From: Candidatus Solibacter sp.
GTDB taxonomy: Bacteria > Acidobacteriota > Terriglobia > Bryobacterales > Bryobacteraceae
Direction of reading: 5' to 3'
DNA: 10,450 nucleotides
Assembly (NCBI GenBank): GCA_017883345.1
Contig: JADGNT010000097.1
Span: 1-10,450, forward strand
How positions within the stretch are numbered: position 1 is the stretch's first letter; each line of letters opens with the position of its first letter. The notes below the pieces were generated by a model. It made no database searches, had not been told where the DNA came from, and saw only the letters and a list, made by a program, of their open reading frames with translations. This document shows positions 6,111 through 10,450 of the stretch, piece after piece. Both the position numbers and the translations under genes were made by a program.

Positions 6111-8359
6111 CGGCCGAGCGCTGGACGCAGATCCGGCAGTTGTTCGATACGGCTATGGAGCAGCCGGCCGGGAATCGCGAGTTGTATGTCCGCGAACTTT
6201 CGAACCAGGATTCCGAGTTGCGCGAGGAGGCGCTGGCCATGCTGCGCAACTCGGGAGACGGAGGCGCACTGCTGGACCTCAGTCTGCTTGGCCGGCAATG
6301 GATACGGCCCGCGACTGTCGCCCGGACGCTGCACCCCGGCCAGATTCTCGCCGGACGATACCGCATTGTGCGGCCTATCGGGGCGGGCGGCATGGGCGAG
6401 GTCTATGAGGCCGAGGATCTGGATCTCGGCGCACGGGTAGCCGTGAAGACGATGCGGTTGGACGACGAGGACTCGCTTAGCCGGTTCAAACACGAGATTC
6501 ACCTAGCCCGCACCGTAACCCATCCAAATGTGTGCCGCATCTTCGATTTACACCGCCATCATAATGTCGAAATGGGGACGGTGGTGACCTTCCTCACCAT
6601 GGAACTGGTGGACGGCGAGACGCTGTCGGTGTATCTCGCGCGGCGGGGCGCTCTAACGGCGGCCGAGGCGCTGCCGATTGCCGAGCAGATCGCCCTTGCC
6701 CTGTCGGCGGCCCACCAGAAGCACGTCGTCCATCGCGATCTGAAACCTGGTAACGTCATCCTGACTGAGGGCGGGAACAAAGCCGTCGTAACCGACTTCG
6801 GACTGGCTTACACGCTGACCCAGGCCACCGAATCCACGGTGACGGTTGTCGGCACGCCCGCCTACATGGCGCCCGAGCAGTTCGAAGGGAAACCCATCAC
6901 GGCGGCGGCCGATATCTACGCGTTCGGCGTACTGCTCTATGAAATGGTGGTGGGGCGTCGTCCCTTCGCCGGCGATACCCCGATCGCGCTGGCGCTCGAG
7001 AAGTTCCGCACGGAGCCGCCGCGGGCCGGCGACGCTGTCCCAAGCTTGCCGCCCGTATGGTCCGCCGTGATCCGTAAATGCCTCGATCCGCGGCCCGAGC
7101 GGCGCTTTGGCGATGTGCTCGACGCGCTCCACCGGCTACAGGAGAGTGTCGGCCGGCGGCCGCTCATCAGGCTGAGCCACCAGCGGAAGAGGGCGCTTGC
7201 GGCAGTGCTTCTGGTTACCGCGGTGTTTGGCGTGGCAGCATGGCGCTACACGCAATCCGTCTACTCCGCTTCGGGAGAGGCGTTACGGTTGTACCGGCTG
7301 GGGACCCACGCCTATCAACTCGGATTGCCGTGGAAGGCGACCCAACTGTACGAGAACGCGCTGGAACAAGACACGCTTTTCACCGGGGCACGCGCGTACC
7401 TGGCGGAAGCGTGGATGGATCTGGACCAGCCGCGGCGCGCCAGGGCCGAATTGGAACGTGCGAGTCGCTTACGTCCGCGCTGGCAGCGAGTGGCGCCTTA
7501 CGAATCGCTGCTCGCGCAAGCCGCGCAGGCGCGACTGCGCGGGGATAGTCGAGACGCGGTCAGGCTGCACCAACGCGCGACCGGCTTTGCGCCCGCCAGC
7601 GAAATACCGGATGCGCTCTTTGCCGAGGCGGCGGCGACATACCGGGCCGGTGACGTTGCCGGCGCATTGGAGCGATACAAATCCGCCGAACAGAACCCGC
7701 GTTGCCGCTGTACCGCGATGCTGGCTCACGCTGTCGTATCTCTTCCGCTAAGCCCTCCCTCGGCGCGAGTCCGCCTCCGGGCTGCCGCGAGCTGCTTCGA
7801 GGCCGCGGGCGATTTGGACGGCGTTGCCCAGAGCTGGTACGAATCTGGGCTGGCGTATAAGGAACCAGGCGGAGCTGCGAAGAACCTATTTGAACACGCC
7901 ATGTCGATCGCACAAAGCAGCGGCAATATTGAACAGCAGATCGCGATAGCCGCAGCGTTGGCGTCATACATGCAGGGCGCCGGCGACGAGGAGGCGGCGT
8001 ACGCCTCGTTCAGCCATGCAATGCAGATTGCGGACCGGCATGATCTAAAGTTCCTGTCGGCCCGGCTGCTCAGTGATCGAGCCCAGTACTTTTTCGACAA
8101 GGAAGAATTCCTGCAATCCGAAGGTTTCAACGAACCGGCTGGAATGGTAAGCGAATCGGCAGGCATGCCATGGACCTACACGCGTTGCGTGATTCGCGGT
8201 GCCAAGCTCTTCCTCCGCATGGAGCTTCCGGATAAGGCACTGACCGTGCTGGACAGTGCCCGGGAGCAACTCCAGCAGTTCCCGAATGACAAGCTGGCGG
8301 CCGAACTCGCGCGGCTGGCCGAGGTGGCCCGGCATTCGCGCTCCCGCCCGGAAAAGTAA
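6107..8359 (+). CDS. membrane Ser/Thr protein kinase with TPR-like extracytoplasmic region
   Basis: This 750-residue Hanks-type kinase transfers phosphate from ATP to Ser/Thr. Residues 1-50 are the short helical N-terminus common in acidobacterial kinases (RWTQIRQLFDTAME). The kinase domain runs from about 85 to 345: glycine loop IGAGGMGEVYEAED at 91-104, VAVK with K114, E130, HRDLKPGN at 209-216 (D211, N216), DFG at 230-232 and APE at 255-257. All key residues are present, so it should be active. A transmembrane helix at about 362-379 follows RKR. Residues 390-740 are alpha-helical TPR-like repeats (for example LYRLGTHAYQLG and ALERYKSAEQ) and probably lie outside the membrane as a sensor. 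The ATG overlaps the previous stop (ATGA), and the sigma gene is two genes upstream. The likely target is that sigma factor. There is no PASTA or beta-propeller region, unlike some relatives. Confidence 0.93.
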   Translation: MTAERWTQIRQLFDTAMEQPAGNRELYVRELSNQDSELREEALAMLRNSGDGGALLDLSLLGRQWIRPATVARTLHPGQILAGRYRIVRPIGAGGMGEVYEAEDLDLGARVAVKTMRLDDEDSLSRFKHEIHLARTVTHPNVCRIFDLHRHHNVEMGTVVTFLTMELVDGETLSVYLARRGALTAAEALPIAEQIALALSAAHQKHVVHRDLKPGNVILTEGGNKAVVTDFGLAYTLTQATESTVTVVGTPAYMAPEQFEGKPITAAADIYAFGVLLYEMVVGRRPFAGDTPIALALEKFRTEPPRAGDAVPSLPPVWSAVIRKCLDPRPERRFGDVLDALHRLQESVGRRPLIRLSHQRKRALAAVLLVTAVFGVAAWRYTQSVYSASGEALRLYRLGTHAYQLGLPWKATQLYENALEQDTLFTGARAYLAEAWMDLDQPRRARAELERASRLRPRWQRVAPYESLLAQAAQARLRGDSRDAVRLHQRATGFAPASEIPDALFAEAAATYRAGDVAGALERYKSAEQNPRCRCTAMLAHAVVSLPLSPPSARVRLRAAASCFEAAGDLDGVAQSWYESGLAYKEPGGAAKNLFEHAMSIAQSSGNIEQQIAIAAALASYMQGAGDEEAAYASFSHAMQIADRHDLKFLSARLLSDRAQYFFDKEEFLQSEGFNEPAGMVSESAGMPWTYTRCVIRGAKLFLRMELPDKALTVLDSAREQLQQFPNDKLAAELARLAEVARHSRSRPEK

Positions 8360-8382
8360 TGTCGTAGGGTTGTCGCGGATCT

Positions 8383-8777
8383 GCCCCCGCGGGCGCCTTC
8401 GACGTCTTCCCCGACGAGGTCCCCACCAGCCGCGCCGTATTCCTGGAGCCACTGGCCGCCGCCCCAAGGCGCACCCATCGCCGTGCTGGGCGATGGCAAA
8501 CTGGACCTGCCGGTCGCCATGGTCCTGAACGCGCACGGCTACCGTGTGCACCAATTGGGCCGCCACGCCGCCAAGCTCGCGATCGCCGCGCGCGCGGGCG
8601 TTGTCACTCAGATGGCCACTGAGATGGCCACGGAGATCGCCAACGGCGCGCTCCCCATCGCCGCGTACGATTGGGTGGTGGACGCCACCGGCAGCCCCGA
8701 AGGTCTGCGCTCCGCCGCCATGACGCGTCCCCGCGGCACCGTGATCCTGAAATCGACCGTGCACGGCACAGTCGCCG
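8383..8777 (+). pseudogene. truncated, frameshifted copy of the MDR alcohol dehydrogenase
   Basis: This stretch matches the dehydrogenase gene at about 3165-3620, at roughly 85-90% identity by eye, in the same orientation. The N-terminal third, with the catalytic and structural zinc cysteines, is absent, as is the C-terminus. Two internal losses are clear. Bases matching 3182-3214 (33 bp, in frame) are missing at 8401/8402, and 29 bp are missing just after GCCGCCGCC at 8455-8463, which shifts the frame. From GTG 8483 the frame is again open (LGDGKLDLPVAMVLNAHGY to STVHG), with a 9-bp gain (MATEMATEIANGA for MATEMARGA) and a 3-bp loss. It then runs into unrelated sequence until TAG at 8930-8932. 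With the zinc sites gone, it cannot be a working enzyme. Many differences are at third codon positions, so the copy probably diverged as a functional gene before decaying. Confidence 0.85.
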
Positions 8778-9007
8778 TGAGTTGTGAAGGTGATCGGCCC
8801 CGGCGGATCGATCGCGATCGCCACGCCCCAGGTGCCCGGGTCTGCACCCCAACGACCCGGAGCGCCGGCGGCGGAATCTTCGTCGTGAACGGCGACGGGA
8901 AACTGCTGCCCGCCGTGGTGCCCGCCCTTTAGATCCCTTGACGCGCGACGGAGTGCCGCTGACCATTCTCAGCTTGGCTGCCGGCGTCTGGATGTTAAAC
9001 TAACGGC
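8778..9007. other. gap without a convincing gene; possible promoter at 8974-9001
   Basis: After the dehydrogenase remnant, about 230 bp hold only short Arg-rich open frames that resemble no family I know. One frame ends LDPLTRDGVPLTILSLAAGVWMLN at TAA 8996-8998, and it may be debris of another gene. TTGGCT at 8974-8979 and TAAACT at 8996-9001, 16 bp apart, could be a -35/-10 pair for the following gene; transcription would then begin almost at its TTG start. No repeat or RNA structure stands out. Confidence 0.35.
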
Positions 9008-10084
9008 TTGTCCCCACAGTTCTCGCGTACCGGAGAGTGGTTCCTGCACTCCGGAATTCAACAATCTGACGGCGGCGTGGCCCGCTACTATCTGGTGGAT
9101 GCGCGCCGCAATCTCGCCGCCTCCACCGAGATCACCGGCTACGCCGTCAGCGCGTTCGTCTACCTGCACGCCGTCACCAGGGACGCCCGCTACCTCGACC
9201 GCGCGCTCTCTGGCGCCCGCTTCCTCACCCGCGCCTGGGATCCCGCATCGCAGACCATGCCGTTCGAAATCGCTCCCGCCGCCTTCACCTACTTCTTCGA
9301 TTGCGGCATCATCGTGCGCGGCCTGCTCGCCGTTTGGCGCGCCACCGGCGAGCAGGAGTTCCTGGACGCCGCCGTGGCCATCGGCGAATCCATGGCGCGC
9401 GATTTCGCTAGTCCAGCCGGCGATTTCCACCCCATCCTCGCCCTCCCATCCAGAACGCCCCTGCCTCGCGATCCCCTCCGCTGGTCGCGCACCGCTACCT
9501 GCTACCAATTGAAATCCGCCATGGCCTGGTGGGATCTCTTCGAGGCCACGGGCGACACCCGCTTCATCGAACCCTACGAGCGCGTCCTCGCTTCCTCCCT
9601 GCGCACCTACGCCGATTTCCTCCCCGGCCATGCCGAGCGCCCTAAGGTCATGGACCGCCTGCACGCCTTTTGCTATTTCCTCGAAGGCCTGCTGCCGCGC
9701 GCCACTGAAGCGCGCTGCGCCGCCGCCGTGCGCGACGGCATCGGCCGCGCCGCCTGGCACCTCCGCGACATCGCCTCCGAATTCGAACGCTCCGACGTTT
9801 ACGCCCAGTTGCTGCGCATCCGCCTTTACGCCGATTGGCTCGGCGTCGTGCCCCTCGACCGCCCCGCCGCCGAATTCGAGGCCGCCCAACTGGCCGCCTT
9901 CCAGGTGGCCGATTCCGATCCGCGCAGCACGCGGATGAATGGGGGATACTGGTTCGGGCGCAAGCGCGCCGAGCCCCTGCCGTTCATCAATCCGGTCTCG
10001 GCCGCCTTCGCCACACAGGCCTTGGAATTGTGGGAGACCAGCCGTGCGGGCGGCGCCCAGGCGCACCGCCACCTGCTGATTTGA
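9008..10084 (+). CDS. probable alpha-helical-toroid protein, function unknown
   Basis: A 358-residue, probably cytoplasmic product with no signal peptide or membrane segment. Repeated helical units of the type YLDRALSGARFLT, FLDAAVAIGESMARDF and FIEPYERVLASSLRTY recur about every 55-110 residues, and aromatic and acidic positions such as EWFLHSG, ITGYAVSAFVYLH, FFDCGIIVRGL and MNGGYWFG are prominent. This pattern suggests an (alpha/alpha)6-type barrel as in N-acylglucosamine 2-epimerase-like or glycoside hydrolase-like proteins, so carbohydrate metabolism is a reasonable guess, not a demonstrated function. The start is TTG at 9008, because a stop (TAA 8996-8998) closes the frame upstream and no ATG or GTG occurs between them. 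No Shine-Dalgarno is visible. It ends 2 nt before the next gene, so the two are probably one operon. The upstream side carries gene debris, so loss of an original N-terminus is possible. Confidence 0.75.
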   Translation: MSPQFSRTGEWFLHSGIQQSDGGVARYYLVDARRNLAASTEITGYAVSAFVYLHAVTRDARYLDRALSGARFLTRAWDPASQTMPFEIAPAAFTYFFDCGIIVRGLLAVWRATGEQEFLDAAVAIGESMARDFASPAGDFHPILALPSRTPLPRDPLRWSRTATCYQLKSAMAWWDLFEATGDTRFIEPYERVLASSLRTYADFLPGHAERPKVMDRLHAFCYFLEGLLPRATEARCAAAVRDGIGRAAWHLRDIASEFERSDVYAQLLRIRLYADWLGVVPLDRPAAEFEAAQLAAFQVADSDPRSTRMNGGYWFGRKRAEPLPFINPVSAAFATQALELWETSRAGGAQAHRHLLI

Positions 10085-10086
10085 CC

Positions 10087-10450
10087 TTGAACCCGAAGAT
10101 CAAGCTCGCCTTCGCCAGTGGCACCGACGGCCTCAACCGGCGCCTCATCGAGCACCTGCGCGCCATCTATCCCGAATTACCTCTGTGGGTGGTGTCCGAT
10201 TTTCCGCCCGAAGACGCCGCCCTCAAGTGGATCCGCTACCGCGTCAACCGCCCCTTCGCCGAGAACCTGCGCCGCTGCCGCGAAGAGCTGCGCGGCCACA
10301 CCATCCGCCTGGCCGGCGTCATGCTGGTCCCCAACGTCCCCTTCCGCCGCATGCGCCTCCTGGCCCTGGTCCTCTCCCCGCGCGCGTTCCTCGCCTTCAA
10401 CGAAAACCTCAACCACTTCATGCTGCGTCCGGGGTCGATTCCCGCCATCG
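10087..10450 (+). CDS. conserved protein, N-terminal part; possible glycosyltransferase-type family
   Basis: From TTG 10087 the frame is open to the window edge and gives 121 residues: MNPKIKLAFASGTDGLNRR at the start and FNENLNHFMLRPGSIPAI at the end. The strong third-position G/C bias and the 2-nt gap after the preceding stop indicate a real gene in the same operon. The beginning (KIKLAFASG followed by LPLWVVSDFPPEDAALKW) looks like alternating beta strands and helices of a Rossmann-like or GT-type domain. I recall similar acidobacterial proteins with ENLNHFMLRP-type segments next to glycosyltransferases, but the decisive C-terminal part is outside the window. There is no signal peptide. 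A GTG or ATG start is not available near the junction, so TTG is the best choice. Confidence 0.65.
   Translation, partial: MNPKIKLAFASGTDGLNRRLIEHLRAIYPELPLWVVSDFPPEDAALKWIRYRVNRPFAENLRRCREELRGHTIRLAGVMLVPNVPFRRMRLLALVLSPRAFLAFNENLNHFMLRPGSIPAI

Noticed and set aside
8483..8932. Open frame of 149 residues as a functional gene.
   Set aside because: It lacks the zinc-binding part and C-terminus of the dehydrogenase, begins in the middle of the Rossmann domain and ends in unrelated sequence, so it is treated as part of a pseudogene.
8969..10072. A 367-residue minus-strand open frame.
   Set aside because: It is antisense to the gene at 9008-10084, with a Gly/Ala/Glu-rich product and no recognisable motif. 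The plus-strand frame has normal codon use and patterned helices.

Overview
The window looks like chromosomal DNA of an Acidobacteriota member, most likely of the Solibacter/Bryobacter type. The grounds are high GC with C/G-ending codons, an ECF sigma factor of the kind named TIGR02999 encoded beside a Ser/Thr kinase with a C-terminal TPR-type region, a PEP-CTERM secreted protein, a small 'YARRSTVDTLIESLEKY'-type protein that I associate with this group, and a GGGACAGACC-type REP-like palindrome. This placement comes from recognising families, not from a search.

Layout. 1-1238: the 3' end of an unrecognised gene overlaps, by one base (TGATG), a TlpA-like exported thioredoxin-fold gene. A 78-bp element with perfect 21-bp inverted ends lies in frame in the first codons of that gene. 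1243-1413 (minus): a 56-residue hypothetical protein, convergent with it. 1520-2827 (minus): threonine synthase. 2848-3810 (plus): zinc-dependent MDR alcohol dehydrogenase, divergent from thrC with only 20 bp between the start codons. 3998-4786 (minus): a PEP-CTERM exported protein, convergent with the dehydrogenase.

4962-8359 (plus) is the most interesting block. It holds an ECF sigma factor, then after 9 nt a small exported protein of unknown function, which overlaps by ATGA a 750-residue membrane Ser/Thr kinase with a TPR-like C-terminal region. The sigma operon and the PEP-CTERM gene are divergent, and an imperfect 16-bp inverted repeat lies between them. Region 2.2 of the sigma factor has neutral residues, including threonines, where canonical ECF factors carry acidic ones. 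This fits a kinase-switched sigma factor, as described for ECF43/EcfP with PknT. The model is that the kinase phosphorylates the sigma factor and controls this operon and possibly the surface protein; this is inference.

8383-8777: a broken second copy of the dehydrogenase (33-bp and 29-bp deletions, loss of both ends), about 5 kb from the intact gene and in the same orientation. 8778-9007 holds no convincing gene. 9008-10084 and 10087 to the window end form a tight pair (2-nt gap): a probable alpha-helical-toroid protein of unknown function and the N-terminal part of a conserved protein that may belong to a glycosyltransferase-type family. No tRNA, rRNA, CRISPR array or intact transposase gene was found.
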